A stretch of 64,000 nt of DNA from NCBI RefSeq assembly GCF_019798055.1, contig NZ_JAHOPH010000021.1:1-64000 (forward strand), written 5' to 3'. Positions 8,209 through 16,599 of this stretch are shown here, piece by piece; positions within the stretch are counted from its first letter, which is position 1, and every line of letters starts with the position of its first letter. A model generated the notes under the pieces. It did not search any database and was not told the DNA's origin. It was given only the letters and a program-made list of their open reading frames with translations. This stretch comes from Salsipaludibacter albus. GTDB lineage: Bacteria > Actinomycetota > Nitriliruptoria > Nitriliruptorales > Nitriliruptoraceae. The position numbers were made by a program, and so were the translations under genes.

Positions 8209-9222
8209 ATGGGCACCCTGGACCTCGTCGCGGACGCCCCCACGGACTGGGGCGAGCGCGACGATCGCTGGGCGGGCGTCCGCTCGGACACGGTCGTCGT
8301 GTCCGGGCACCCGGTGTCGGTGTTGCGGGCCGACCCGCCCACGTCGGGCGACCTCGGCGACGGCGACGGCCTGCCGATCCTGCTGGTCCACGGCCTGGCG
8401 GGAGCCGCGACCAACTGGCTCGAGGTCATGGGTCCCCTGGCGGCCCGGGCAGGTCGACCGGTCGTCGCGGTCGACCTGCCCGGCTTCGGCAACACCGAGC
8501 CGCCCGGCCCCCGGGCGGCCCGGATCCGGGTCCAGGAGCGCTTCCTGCCCCACCTGCTGGACGCGCTGGGGTGGGAGCAGGCGGAGGTCCACGGCAACTC
8601 CATGGGCGGGCTGCTCACTGCCATGCTCGCCGGGACCACGCCGGAGCGCGTGGGCCGGCTCGTGCTGGTCTCCCCGGCCCTGCCACCGCCGTGGCCGCCC
8701 GACCGCGAGGCCCTGCGTGCCCTCGACCGTGGTGTGCTGGCCCGCTTCGCCCCCTTCCTGCTGTCGTGGCGACTCGGTCGCGCCGCCGTCCGTCGCCTCT
8801 ACGCCACCGCCACTCCCGAGGACGTGTTCGCGGGGACCGAGGGCCTGGTCCTGGGCACGAACCAGCCGATGCGCGAGGCCATGCGCGCGATCGGGATCGA
8901 GCAGGCGACCGCCAGCCAGCAACGCCCGTGGCGGGTCGACAGCCTTGCACGGGCGACCAACACCCTCCTGGGCACCTACGTCACCGACCGCAACCGGGTG
9001 CGCGACACCGTGGCCGCCATCACGGCGCCGATCCTGGTCCTGTGGGGCACCGAGGACCGCCTGGTCGGCACGCGCGTGATCGACGACCTGCTGGCGGCGC
9101 GTACCGACGCGACCCGGATCGACCTCCCCGACGTGGGCCACGTCGCCATGATCGAGGTCCCCGACACCTACTGCGAGCTGGTGGCCGACTGGCGCGAAGG
9201 CCTCGACGGGCAGGCGGACTGA
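8209..9222 (+). CDS. Alpha/beta hydrolase
   Basis: The 337-residue product has the alpha/beta hydrolase fold signature. The oxyanion-hole HGLAG is at 61-65, and the nucleophile elbow GNSMGG places the catalytic serine at S131. An acidic residue in WGTEDRLV and a histidine in DVGHVAMIE complete the likely triad. There is no signal peptide, so it acts in the cytoplasm. The substrate is unknown; related actinobacterial enzymes include esterases and ring-cleavage product hydrolases, and no catabolic neighbours narrow the choice. The ATG follows CGGGAGA. It is transcribed toward glpD, 82 bp away, but the two need not form an operon. Confidence 0.8.
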   Translation: MGTLDLVADAPTDWGERDDRWAGVRSDTVVVSGHPVSVLRADPPTSGDLGDGDGLPILLVHGLAGAATNWLEVMGPLAARAGRPVVAVDLPGFGNTEPPGPRAARIRVQERFLPHLLDALGWEQAEVHGNSMGGLLTAMLAGTTPERVGRLVLVSPALPPPWPPDREALRALDRGVLARFAPFLLSWRLGRAAVRRLYATATPEDVFAGTEGLVLGTNQPMREAMRAIGIEQATASQQRPWRVDSLARATNTLLGTYVTDRNRVRDTVAAITAPILVLWGTEDRLVGTRVIDDLLAARTDATRIDLPDVGHVAMIEVPDTYCELVADWREGLDGQAD

Positions 9223-9268
9223 CATCCCGGCAACGCCACCGGCAGGGTCGGGACGGTCGCCTGCCAAG

Positions 9269-9274
9269 TACCCT
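9269..9274 (+). promoter_or_regulatory. Possible -10 hexamer TACCCT for glpD
   Basis: TACCCT lies 30 nt before the preferred GTG of glpD. The leader between them contains GGGAG at 9292-9296. Confidence 0.3.
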
Positions 9275-9304
9275 CGCCAGCCCCGACCCGTGGGAGCCGA
9301 CCCG

Positions 9305-11053
9305 GTGTCAACGACCGTTCCGACCTCGACGTCGACACCTGCGTCACCCCGCCTGCACCAGTTCGACGCGCTCAGTCCGGCCCAGCGGGCGACCGCGCTG
9401 GACCGGATGCGCACCGAGACCTTCGACGTGGTGGTGATCGGGGGCGGCGTCACCGGCGCGGGCGCGGCGCTGGACGCGGCGACCCGCGGCCTGAGTGTCG
9501 CCCTGGTCGAGATGCGCGACCTCGCAGCCGGGACGTCGTCGCGGTCGTCCAAGCTGATCCACGGGGGCCTGCGCTACCTCGAACAGCTCGACTTCGGGCT
9601 GGTCCGCGAGGCGCTGTCCGAGCGTGGCCGGCTCCTGACCGACCTCGCCCCCCACCTGGTCAAGCCGGTGTCGTTCCTGTACCCGCTGACCCATGCCGTG
9701 TGGGAGCGCCCCTACGTGACGGCCGGAGTCACCCTCTACGACCAGCTGGGCGGCGCCCGCAACCTCCCCCGTCACCAACAGCTGTCCCGTCGTGGCGCCC
9801 TGCGGTTGGCACCCGGGCTGCGTCGCACCGCCCTGGTCGGCGCGATCCGCTACTGGGACGCCCAGGTCGACGACGCCCGCCACACCATGGAGATCGCCCG
9901 CACTGCGGTGCGCTACGGGGCGGCGGTCGCCACGTCGGCCCGGGTCGTCGACGTGCTGCGCGAAGGCGAACGGGTGGCCGGCGTGCGCATCGACGACCTC
10001 GAGGGCGGCGACACCATCGACGTGCGGGGTCGCCAGGTCATCAACGCGACCGGGGTGTGGACCGACGACATCCAGGAGATGGTGGGCCGCGGCCGCATCC
10101 AGGTCCGGGCGTCCAAGGGGATCCACCTCGTCGTCCCGCGCGACCGCTTCCCGTCCGACAGCGGGATCATCCTGCGGACCGAGACGTCGGTGCTGTTCAT
10201 CATCCCGTGGGGTCGCCACTGGCTGATCGGCACCACCGACACCGACTGGGAGCTCGCCAAGTCGCACCCGGCCGCCTCGGCCACCGACATCCAGTACCTG
10301 CTGGACCGCACCAACCGGTTCCTGCGCACGCCACTGACCCACGACGACGTCGAGGGCGTGTACGCCGGGCTGCGACCGTTGCTGTCCGGCGAGTCCGAGG
10401 ACACCTCGCAGCTGTCCCGCGAACACGCCGTCGCCTCGACCGTGGCCGGCATGGTCACGATCGCGGGGGGCAAGTACACCACCTACCGCGTGATGGCGGC
10501 CGACGCGGTCGATGCCGCGTCCCACGGACTGGCCGAGAAGGTGCCGGACTCGATCACCGAACGGGTGCCGCTGCTCGGCGCGACCGGCTACCACGCGATG
10601 TGGAACCAGCGCCACGACCTCGCGGCCGAGTCCGGGCTGCACGTGGCCCGCATCGAGCACCTGCTCGACCGCTACGGCTCCCGCACGACGGAGCTGCTGG
10701 ACCTGGTCGCCGACGACCCCGAGCTGGCCACGCCACTGCCCAAGGCCGACGACTACCTCGAGGTCGAGGCGCACTACGCCGCCAGCCACGAGGGTGCGCT
10801 CCACCTCGACGACGTGCTGACCCGGCGGACCCGGATCTCGATCGAGTCGTGGGACCGCGGCCTGGCCGCGGCCGCCCCGGTCGCCCGGCGGATGGCCGAG
10901 GTCCTGGACTGGGACGACGAGACCCGTGAGCGCGAGCTCGCCCACTACCGGGGCCGCGTGACCGCGGAGCGGGACTCGCAGGCGATGCCCGACGACCGGA
11001 CCGCCGACGCCGCCCGGATGGGTGCCCCGGACGTGCGGACCGGGGCGGCCTGA
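9305..11053 (+). CDS. glpD: FAD-dependent glycerol-3-phosphate dehydrogenase
   Basis: GlpD oxidises sn-glycerol 3-phosphate to dihydroxyacetone phosphate at the membrane and feeds electrons to quinone. The 582-residue product shows the FAD-binding GGGVTG near 46-51, the GTSSRSSKLIHGGLRYLE signature, the substrate-domain segment GTTDTDWE, AGGKYTTYR, and a C-terminal helical domain. The start chosen is GTG 9305, which has GGGAG eight bases upstream. A GTG at 9290 adds five residues and lacks a ribosome binding site. The downstream SURF1 gene begins at or just after the glpD stop codon, so the two are likely cotranscribed, although glycerol oxidation and oxidase assembly are only loosely linked. 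Confidence 0.92.
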   Translation: MSTTVPTSTSTPASPRLHQFDALSPAQRATALDRMRTETFDVVVIGGGVTGAGAALDAATRGLSVALVEMRDLAAGTSSRSSKLIHGGLRYLEQLDFGLVREALSERGRLLTDLAPHLVKPVSFLYPLTHAVWERPYVTAGVTLYDQLGGARNLPRHQQLSRRGALRLAPGLRRTALVGAIRYWDAQVDDARHTMEIARTAVRYGAAVATSARVVDVLREGERVAGVRIDDLEGGDTIDVRGRQVINATGVWTDDIQEMVGRGRIQVRASKGIHLVVPRDRFPSDSGIILRTETSVLFIIPWGRHWLIGTTDTDWELAKSHPAASATDIQYLLDRTNRFLRTPLTHDDVEGVYAGLRPLLSGESEDTSQLSREHAVASTVAGMVTIAGGKYTTYRVMAADAVDAASHGLAEKVPDSITERVPLLGATGYHAMWNQRHDLAAESGLHVARIEHLLDRYGSRTTELLDLVADDPELATPLPKADDYLEVEAHYAASHEGALHLDDVLTRRTRISIESWDRGLAAAAPVARRMAEVLDWDDETRERELAHYRGRVTAERDSQAMPDDRTADAARMGAPDVRTGAA

Positions 11054-11054
11054 C

Positions 11055-11933
11055 GTGGTGGGCCCCCGCACCCGCCGGGAGGACGCCGCCCCGACGGCGA
11101 CCGGGCCACGGCCGACCGACGACCGCGGGAGTGGCCGCCATCCGCTGCTGAGGCCGATCTGGATCGTCGGGCACGTCGTGGTCCTGGTCGTGCTGGTCAC
11201 CTTCCCGATGCTCGGCCTGTGGCAGTGGGACCGCTACCAGCAGGAGCAGGCGGTCGCAGCGGCACAGTCGGCACGACTCGACGCCGCGCCGGTCCCGCTC
11301 GCCCAGGTGCTGGGACCGTCCGTCACGGAGGAGCAGGCCGCGACGCTGGAGTACACGCCGGTCACCGTCTCGGGCACCTGGGCGGCCGACGAGCAGGTCG
11401 CCCAGCGCAACCGCGACCTCGACGGCCAGCTGGGGTTCGACCTGCTGGCGCCCCTGGAACTCGGCGACGGCACGGCCGTGCTGGTGCGCCGTGGCTTCGT
11501 CCCGCCGGACGGGCCCAGCAGCGCGGACCCGACCGCGGACACGCCGATCGCCGGCACGGTCACCGTGACCGGCTTCCTCGAGGTCAGCGGTCGACAGCCC
11601 GAGGGACTCGGGGCGCGTGACGCCGACGACGGGGTGCTGTCCACGGTCTTCCACGCCGACGTCGACCGCCTCGACCGCCAGTCCGAGGCCGACCTCCTCC
11701 CCATGGTCGTGCACCTGACCAGCCAGGTGCCGTCCGACGGGCCCCTGCCGGTCCCCCAGCCCGCCCCGACGCCCGACCCGACCCAGAACCTGTCCTACAC
11801 GCTCCAGTGGTTCGCCTTCACGGTGATCGTCGGGGTCGGCTACGCGTTCGTGCTGGTGCGCCGGGTCCGCGACCACCGCGACGGCGTCGACAGCGACGTC
11901 GACCCGCTCCTGCGAGACCGGGACCCGCGATGA
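11055..11933 (+). CDS. SURF1 family protein (cytochrome c oxidase assembly)
   Basis: SURF1 proteins help mature haem-copper oxidases, and their presence points to aerobic respiration. The 292-residue product has one transmembrane helix near residues 35-55, followed by the family GLWQWDRY motif. A periplasmic domain with YTPVTVSGTW, LVRRGFVPP and VTGFLEVS follows, and a second helix near 250-270 is preceded by NLSYTLQWFAF. This two-helix layout is diagnostic. Several starts are possible. GTG 11055 or 11058 begins just beyond the glpD stop, whereas ATG 11022 would overlap glpD by 32 bp and adds nothing conserved. The stop overlaps the start of fdhD by 4 bp (ATGA). Confidence 0.88.
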   Translation: MVGPRTRREDAAPTATGPRPTDDRGSGRHPLLRPIWIVGHVVVLVVLVTFPMLGLWQWDRYQQEQAVAAAQSARLDAAPVPLAQVLGPSVTEEQAATLEYTPVTVSGTWAADEQVAQRNRDLDGQLGFDLLAPLELGDGTAVLVRRGFVPPDGPSSADPTADTPIAGTVTVTGFLEVSGRQPEGLGARDADDGVLSTVFHADVDRLDRQSEADLLPMVVHLTSQVPSDGPLPVPQPAPTPDPTQNLSYTLQWFAFTVIVGVGYAFVLVRRVRDHRDGVDSDVDPLLRDRDPR

Positions 11934-12763
11934 CCGAGCGGCCCTCCACCCACCAGGTCACCGTGCGATCGCTGGACGGCCGTGCCCGCGCGGACGTCGT
12001 GGCGATCGAGGAGCCGCTGACGATCCGACTGGCGACCCTGGCCGGTGCCACCAGCGACGTCGCGGTCACGATGCGCACCCCGGGCCACGACGACGAGCTG
12101 GCCGTGGGGTGGCTGGTCGCCGAGGGGATCCTGTCCGGACGACGTGACGTGGTCGACGTGGCGCCGTGCGCGCTGGGTGCCGACGACGACGCGGTCGGCA
12201 ACGCCGTGCAGGTCACCCTGGCGGCCGACCGGCTGCCGGACCTGTCGTCCCTGGATCGCCACGGCCTGGTCACGTCGGCCTGTGGGGTCTGCGGACGCCG
12301 GACGCTGGAGGCACTGGCCGACTCCGGGATCACGCCGGTCGCGTCGCGGGTGACCGTCGACGCGGACGTCGTCCGCGGACTGGGGGCCAGCCTGCGTGCG
12401 GCCCAGCCGACCTTCGGGCTGACCGGCGGTGTCCACGCCGCCGCCGCGGCGACCCCCGACGGCGACCTGGTCGACCTGCGCGAGGACGTCGGCCGACACA
12501 ACGCCCTGGACAAGCTGGTGGGATCGGCGGTGCTGGACGGCCGGTCGCTCGCCGAGCACGTGCTGGTGCTGTCCGGCCGTGCCTCCTACGAGCTGCTCAT
12601 GAAGGCGGCGGTTGCACGCATGGAGGTGGTGGTGGCCATGGGCGCAGCGTCGAGCCTGGCGGTCGACGTCGCGGACGCGTTCGCCCTCACGCTGGTGGGC
12701 TTCGCCGCCGGTCGGGACCCCAACGTCCACACCCGCCCCGACCGGGTCCGCTCGGCCCCCTGA
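11930..12763 (+). CDS. fdhD: FdhD sulfurtransferase for molybdenum cofactor of formate dehydrogenase
   Basis: FdhD carries sulfur from a cysteine desulfurase to the molybdenum cofactor of formate dehydrogenase-type enzymes. The 277-residue product has N-terminal EEPLTIR, PGHDDELAVGWL, the functional cysteine pair C118/C121 in ACGVCG, LTGGVHAAA, and the nucleotide-binding EDVGRHNALDK. These are the hallmarks of the family. The ATG overlaps the SURF1 stop. A probable client, a YdeP-type molybdopterin oxidoreductase, lies 7.5 kb downstream at 20303-22678. A hairpin at 12765-12785 just after the stop may end the transcript. Confidence 0.93.
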   Translation: MTERPSTHQVTVRSLDGRARADVVAIEEPLTIRLATLAGATSDVAVTMRTPGHDDELAVGWLVAEGILSGRRDVVDVAPCALGADDDAVGNAVQVTLAADRLPDLSSLDRHGLVTSACGVCGRRTLEALADSGITPVASRVTVDADVVRGLGASLRAAQPTFGLTGGVHAAAAATPDGDLVDLREDVGRHNALDKLVGSAVLDGRSLAEHVLVLSGRASYELLMKAAVARMEVVVAMGAASSLAVDVADAFALTLVGFAAGRDPNVHTRPDRVRSAP

Positions 12764-12764
12764 T

Positions 12765-12785
12765 CCCGCGCCCCTCGGGTGCGGG
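12765..12785 (+). terminator. Hairpin after fdhD
   Basis: CCCGCGCC at 12765-12772 pairs with GGTGCGGG at 12778-12785 (one G-U pair) around a 5-nt loop. It starts 1 nt after the fdhD stop. There is no T-run, so termination is plausible but not assured. Confidence 0.4.
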
Positions 12786-12860
12786 GTGTGCGAGTGCCGT
12801 GCGCGGAGGCACGACCGGAGCACACCGTGGTGGAACGCCCCGCCGAGGCCGACCGATCGG

Positions 12861-12885
12861 CGTTCATGGTTCGTTCATGGCGTTC
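12861..12885. promoter_or_regulatory. Direct repeat CGTTCATGG with 11-bp period
   Basis: CGTTCATGG occurs at 12861-12869 and 12872-12880, followed at once by a partial third copy, CGTTC. The period of 11 bp, about one helical turn, would place copies on the same DNA face. It lies 82 bp before the redox lipoprotein gene. This could be a binding site for a regulator; no protein is assigned. Confidence 0.4.
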
Positions 12886-12966
12886 GGGAAGGTGGGCCGC
12901 GACCATGGACGTTGCGACGTGCGACCATCGACGATCACTGCTGGACCCTCGACCCGAAGGCCGACC

Positions 12967-13692
12967 ATGTCATTGACCTCGACCCGCCACCGTGGACGCC
13001 TGCTCGTCGTGGGCGTGGCCGCCGGCCTGGTGCTGTCGGCCTGTGGAGGTGACGACGGGGCCGACCCGACCGACACCGCCAGTGCCACCGAGGAGATGGC
13101 GACGGAGCCGGACGAGACCCAGGACATGGCGCCGTCCGAGGACATGGCGCCGTCGGAGGACATGGCGCCGTCCGAGGAGATGGCGCCGTCCGAGGAGATG
13201 ACCGACGAGGCCTCGGACGCGATGTCCGAGGAGGACTCGGCCGAGACCGAGGCCGCGGCCACACCGTCCCTGGACATCGTCGCCACGAAGCCCGACGGTT
13301 CGACCGTCACGCTGGCCGACCACGCCGGGCAGCCGGTGTTCGTCGAGACGTTCGCGACCTGGTGCAGCAACTGCCGGTCGCAGCTGGGCGACACCCAGCA
13401 GGCCGCCGCCCAGGCCGGCGACGACGCGGTGTTCCTCGCCCTGTCGGTCGAGACCGACCTCGACCCCGCCAGGCTCGACGCCTACGCCGCGGAGAACGGC
13501 TTCTCGAACATGACCTTCGCGGTCCTGGACGACGCCTCGCTCGCGACGCTGGCCGAGCAGTTCGGCAACGGGGTGCTGGTGCCGCCGTCGACGCCGAAGT
13601 TCACCGTGGCCGCAGACGGCACGGTCAGCGAGCTGACCACTGGGTTCGAGTCGGCCGACGAGATCCTGGCACAGCTCGACACCGCTGCGTGA
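12967..13692 (+). CDS. TlpA-like thioredoxin-fold lipoprotein
   Basis: The 241-residue product is an exported thiol-disulfide protein. A signal peptide ends in the lipobox LSAC, with C26 as the lipidated residue. A low-complexity acidic spacer (about 30-98) follows and contains four tandem copies of (D/E)MAPSE. A thioredoxin-like domain then carries the C133-x-x-C136 pair in TWCSNC and a cis-proline-like VPPSTPKF. It should act outside the membrane as a reductase or oxidase of thiols. Its stop overlaps the start of the CcdA-type gene (GTGA). CcdA-type proteins pass electrons from cytoplasmic thioredoxin to such lipoproteins, so the pair is probably one redox relay. Confidence 0.87.
   Translation: MSLTSTRHRGRLLVVGVAAGLVLSACGGDDGADPTDTASATEEMATEPDETQDMAPSEDMAPSEDMAPSEEMAPSEEMTDEASDAMSEEDSAETEAAATPSLDIVATKPDGSTVTLADHAGQPVFVETFATWCSNCRSQLGDTQQAAAQAGDDAVFLALSVETDLDPARLDAYAAENGFSNMTFAVLDDASLATLAEQFGNGVLVPPSTPKFTVAADGTVSELTTGFESADEILAQLDTAA
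13123..13200 (+). repeat. 18-bp tandem repeat coding for (D/E)MAPSE
   Basis: Four units of GA(C/G)ATGGCGCCGTC(C/G)GAG run from 13123 to 13194, and a further GAGATG follows. The repeat is in frame inside the lipoprotein gene and lengthens the acidic spacer between the lipid anchor and the thioredoxin domain. Confidence 0.9.
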
Positions 13693-14339
13693 ACGAGTAC
13701 CTCCAGGCCTTCGCGCTGGGCAACGCCGCCATCCTGGGCAACGTGTGCCTGCTGCCCCTGTACCCGGGCCTGTTCGCCCTGTTGGCCGCCAAGTCCGAGA
13801 CCGACGAGCGCTCGGTGCGGTGGATGGGGCTGTGGGTCCTGGCCGGGGTGCTGACCGCCATGACCGCGGTGGCAGCGGTCCTCTACACCGTCAACCGGGT
13901 GTTCGCCGACGTCGTGCCGTGGATCCTCCCAGTGGCGTTCGGTGCCGTGATCCTGCTGGGCCTGCTGATGCTGGCCGGTCGCAACCCGCTCGAGCGACTC
14001 GGGACCGGGACGGCGCCGGTGGTGCGCTCGGCGTCGGGCAGCGCGTTCCTGTACGGGCTCGCGCTGGGACCGATGACCCTGCCGTGCACCGGGCCGGTCA
14101 TCCTGTCGGCGTTCCTGCTCGGCGGCGTGTCGGGCACCGGCGCGCTGCTCGACGGGGTGGCCTACTTCCTGGTCTTCGGGATCGGCTTCGGCTGGCCACT
14201 GGTACTTCTGCCCCTGCTGGCCTCGGCCCGCCAGCGGTCCTTCACCCGCTTCCTGGCCCGCCACCACGGGGTCGTCACCCGTGTCTCCGGTGCCCTGCTG
14301 GTCGTGGTCGGCATCGTCAGCCTGGTCATCGAGTACTGA
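13689..14339 (+). CDS. CcdA/DsbD-type thiol electron transporter
   Basis: The 216-residue product has about six membrane helices and two cysteines, C20 (ILGNVCLLPLYPG) and C133 (TLPCTGPV). Their positions match the CcdA pair that shuttles reducing equivalents across the membrane. The protein is somewhat short but complete for CcdA. It starts with GTG overlapping the stop of the TlpA-like lipoprotein, which is its likely electron acceptor. Possible final targets are cytochrome c maturation or other exported thiol proteins; no cytochrome c biogenesis genes are in the window. It is convergent with the FAD oxidase gene, 6 bp apart. Confidence 0.85.
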   Translation: MNEYLQAFALGNAAILGNVCLLPLYPGLFALLAAKSETDERSVRWMGLWVLAGVLTAMTAVAAVLYTVNRVFADVVPWILPVAFGAVILLGLLMLAGRNPLERLGTGTAPVVRSASGSAFLYGLALGPMTLPCTGPVILSAFLLGGVSGTGALLDGVAYFLVFGIGFGWPLVLLPLLASARQRSFTRFLARHHGVVTRVSGALLVVVGIVSLVIEY

Positions 14340-14345
14340 CGCCCG

Positions 14346-15752
14346 TCACTCCGACGGGGCGATGTTCTGGTTCAGGTGGAACACGTTGTCGGGGTCGTGG
14401 ACACGCTTGAGCGCACGCAGCCGACGATGCGTGGCCGACCCGTAGGCGGCCCGGACGCGGTCGTCGCCCTCCTCCATGAGGAAGTTGACGTAGACCCCGG
14501 TCTCGTGGGCTGCCAGGGCGTCGCCGAAGCGACGCACCCAGGCCCGCTCGTGCGCGAACCCTTCCGCACCGGCCGTGATCCCGGTGATGTTGAACACGAA
14601 CCCGGCGTCGCGACCGCCGAACGCACCTGCGTCAGGGCCGGGACGGGCGACGGCCCCACCGAGCTGCCAGGCGATCACGCTCGACCGGGGCGACTGCATG
14701 CGACCGACGTGCTCGACGGCGGTGGCGATCACCCCGTCCGACAGTTCGGCGACGTTGCACGCCCGCGTGTGCACCCAGATGCCGTGTGGGTAGGACCCGT
14801 CCAACATCGACTGGTGGTCGACGAACGCGCGCGGCTGGGTGAGGTCGACCAGGGGCGTCCCGTGCGCCCGGATCCGCGCCCAGGCCCGCTCGCCCGCACC
14901 GATCGGTCCCGACCAGCAGCCGATGACCCCGACCACGGGTCGTCCCCGGACCTCCTCGGGGATGTCGTCGGCGTCGGGGGCATGGCGGAACAGCAGCGCA
15001 CTGGTGAGGTCGTCGGGCTGTCCGGCACACCACGCGCGGTAGGCACGTGCGACGACCTCCGCCTCCTCCAGGGGCCACAGCACCAGGCCCGACAGGACGG
15101 TGGGTCCCACCGGTCGGAGGTCGAACGTGAACGAGGTGACGACGCCGAAGTTGCCCCCGCCGCCGCGGAGCCCCCAGAACAGCTCGGCGTTGCGGGACCG
15201 GGACGCCACGAGCCGGCGCCCGTCGGCAGTCACGAGGTCCACGGCACGCAGCCGATCGATGGTCAGCCCGTACTTGCGCATCAGCCAGCCGATCCCCCCA
15301 CCCAGGGTGAGGCCGGCGACCCCCGTGTGGCTGACTGCTCCGGTCGGCACCGCCATCCCGTGCTGCTGCGTCGCCCGGTCGAGCTCGCCCAGCAGCACGC
15401 CGGCCTGGACCCGGACGGTGCGCGCCCGGGTGTCGACCGTGACGTCCTTCATCATCGACAGGTCGACCACGACACCGTCATCGACCACCGACAGGCCCGG
15501 GAAGCTGTGACCACCGCTGCGCACGGCGATCTCCAGGTCCTGGTCCCGTGCGAACGCGATCGTGCGAATCACGTCGGCGGGATCGGCGCACCGCGCGATC
15601 AGCCGAGGCCGACGATCGATCGCACCGTTCCACACCGCCCGACGTCGGTCGTAGTCCGCATGCTCCGCCGTCACCAGGCGACCGGTGAACCCTGCCCGCA
15701 GCGCGCCCAGCCCACGGGCATCGAGCGTGCGCCGAGTCGTCTCCGTCACCAC
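14346..15752 (-). CDS. FAD-binding oxidase, berberine-bridge-like family
   Basis: The 468-residue product has an N-terminal PCMH-type FAD domain. It includes the RSGGHS motif with H82, the usual site of covalent FAD attachment, and LTLGGGIGWLMRKYG. A substrate domain follows, and the C-terminal berberine-bridge motif is DPDNVFHLNQNI. The segment that holds the second flavin-linking cysteine in bicovalent enzymes reads GAVSHTGVAG here and has no Cys, so one covalent bond is likely. Members oxidise sugars, alkaloids or lipids, and the substrate is unknown. The chosen start, GTG 15752, follows GAGGGGG; another GTG is at 15767. A 5-bp-stem hairpin lies at 15769-15782, between this gene and the Crp-type gene transcribed toward it. 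Confidence 0.82.
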   Translation of the reverse strand: MVTETTRRTLDARGLGALRAGFTGRLVTAEHADYDRRRAVWNGAIDRRPRLIARCADPADVIRTIAFARDQDLEIAVRSGGHSFPGLSVVDDGVVVDLSMMKDVTVDTRARTVRVQAGVLLGELDRATQQHGMAVPTGAVSHTGVAGLTLGGGIGWLMRKYGLTIDRLRAVDLVTADGRRLVASRSRNAELFWGLRGGGGNFGVVTSFTFDLRPVGPTVLSGLVLWPLEEAEVVARAYRAWCAGQPDDLTSALLFRHAPDADDIPEEVRGRPVVGVIGCWSGPIGAGERAWARIRAHGTPLVDLTQPRAFVDHQSMLDGSYPHGIWVHTRACNVAELSDGVIATAVEHVGRMQSPRSSVIAWQLGGAVARPGPDAGAFGGRDAGFVFNITGITAGAEGFAHERAWVRRFGDALAAHETGVYVNFLMEEGDDRVRAAYGSATHRRLRALKRVHDPDNVFHLNQNIAPSE

Positions 15753-15801
15753 CGTCGTCCCCCTCACTCACCCGTGAGGGTGCGGGCCTTGCGTCGTCGC
15801 G

Positions 15802-16512
15802 TCAGGAACTCAGGTTCCACTCCTCCTCGGCAGCGAGCCGGGCGGGGTCACGCACCAGGATGGTGGTGCGCCCCGTCTCGACCAGCCCCTCGTCGCGCAG
15901 TTCCCGCAGGGTCCGGACGACCACCTCGCGGACCGTGCCGGCCGCGTCCGCGAGTTCCTGCTGGCTGACGGACACGACGACGCCGTCCGCCTGCCGGGCG
16001 CCGTGGTGATCCGCTGCCAGGTCGAGCAGGTGCCGCACGACTCGCTGGCGCACCGTCGAGAACGCATTGCCCGCGATCTCGTCGAGGAACCGGTCGGCGC
16101 GCGCACTCACCTCGCGCAGCAGGGCCTCGGCCACGGGCCGATGGCCGACCATGTCGACCACCCGCCGAGGCGAGAAGCGCAGCACCCGGGTCTCCACCAG
16201 TGCCTGGGTCGTCGCGGGCATGACGAAGCCGTCCCGGTACAGCGACATCGCGCCAAGCAGACCGCCACGGCGGCAGTACCGGATGGTCATCGTGCGGCCG
16301 TCCGGTGCGGTCACGAACACCCGGACCACGCCGCTGACCACCAGCTCGAGGTGCGCGGTCGCGTCTCCCTGCCGATGCGTGATCGACCCCTCCTCGACGA
16401 CCTCCTCGATCGCGTCGGCGAGCAGGTGGCCGAGCAGCTCGGACGGGACCGTGCGCAACGCCGATGCCGCGAGCGCGTCGGACAGGTCGACATCCACCTC
16501 GCTGCCCCTCAC
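15802..16512 (-). CDS. Crp/Fnr-family transcriptional regulator
   Basis: The 236-residue product has a cyclic-nucleotide-binding-like beta-roll domain (about 10-130, with LELVVSGVVRVFV and RGGLLGAMSLY) and a C-terminal winged helix. The recognition helix segment is SQQELADAAGTVREVVVRTLREL. The cysteines and residues that would mark an Fnr oxygen sensor are absent, and the effector is unknown. The start chosen is GTG 16512; a TTG at 16515 is also possible. A minus-strand TAGGGT at 16532-16527 may be its -10. The FAD oxidase gene follows 49 bp downstream in the same direction and is the most likely target or operon partner. Confidence 0.85.
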   Translation of the reverse strand: MRGSEVDVDLSDALAASALRTVPSELLGHLLADAIEEVVEEGSITHRQGDATAHLELVVSGVVRVFVTAPDGRTMTIRYCRRGGLLGAMSLYRDGFVMPATTQALVETRVLRFSPRRVVDMVGHRPVAEALLREVSARADRFLDEIAGNAFSTVRQRVVRHLLDLAADHHGARQADGVVVSVSQQELADAAGTVREVVVRTLRELRDEGLVETGRTTILVRDPARLAAEEEWNLSS

Positions 16513-16585
16513 CAAGCCCTTGCTCCACCCTAGGAGCCCGTGGGGCGGCGTGGCCGTCGGCGCGGGTCGGCGGGTCCGTGCGCGC

Positions 16586-16591
16586 TAGCGT
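16586..16591 (+). promoter_or_regulatory. -10 hexamer TAGCGT, nearly leaderless start
   Basis: TAGCGT ends 8 nt before the ATG of the DinB-fold gene, and no Shine-Dalgarno sequence intervenes. Transcription would start at or 1-2 nt before the ATG. Confidence 0.45.
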
Positions 16592-16599
16592 GACGCGTC

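Noticed and set aside
6915-9437. 840-residue plus-strand frame across rmuC and the hydrolase
   Set aside because: It is a shadow of rmuC on the other strand and of the hydrolase in another frame, with no recognisable domain.
13123-13200. Short repeats resembling a CRISPR array
   Set aside because: The 18-bp units are contiguous, in frame and coding, with no spacers.
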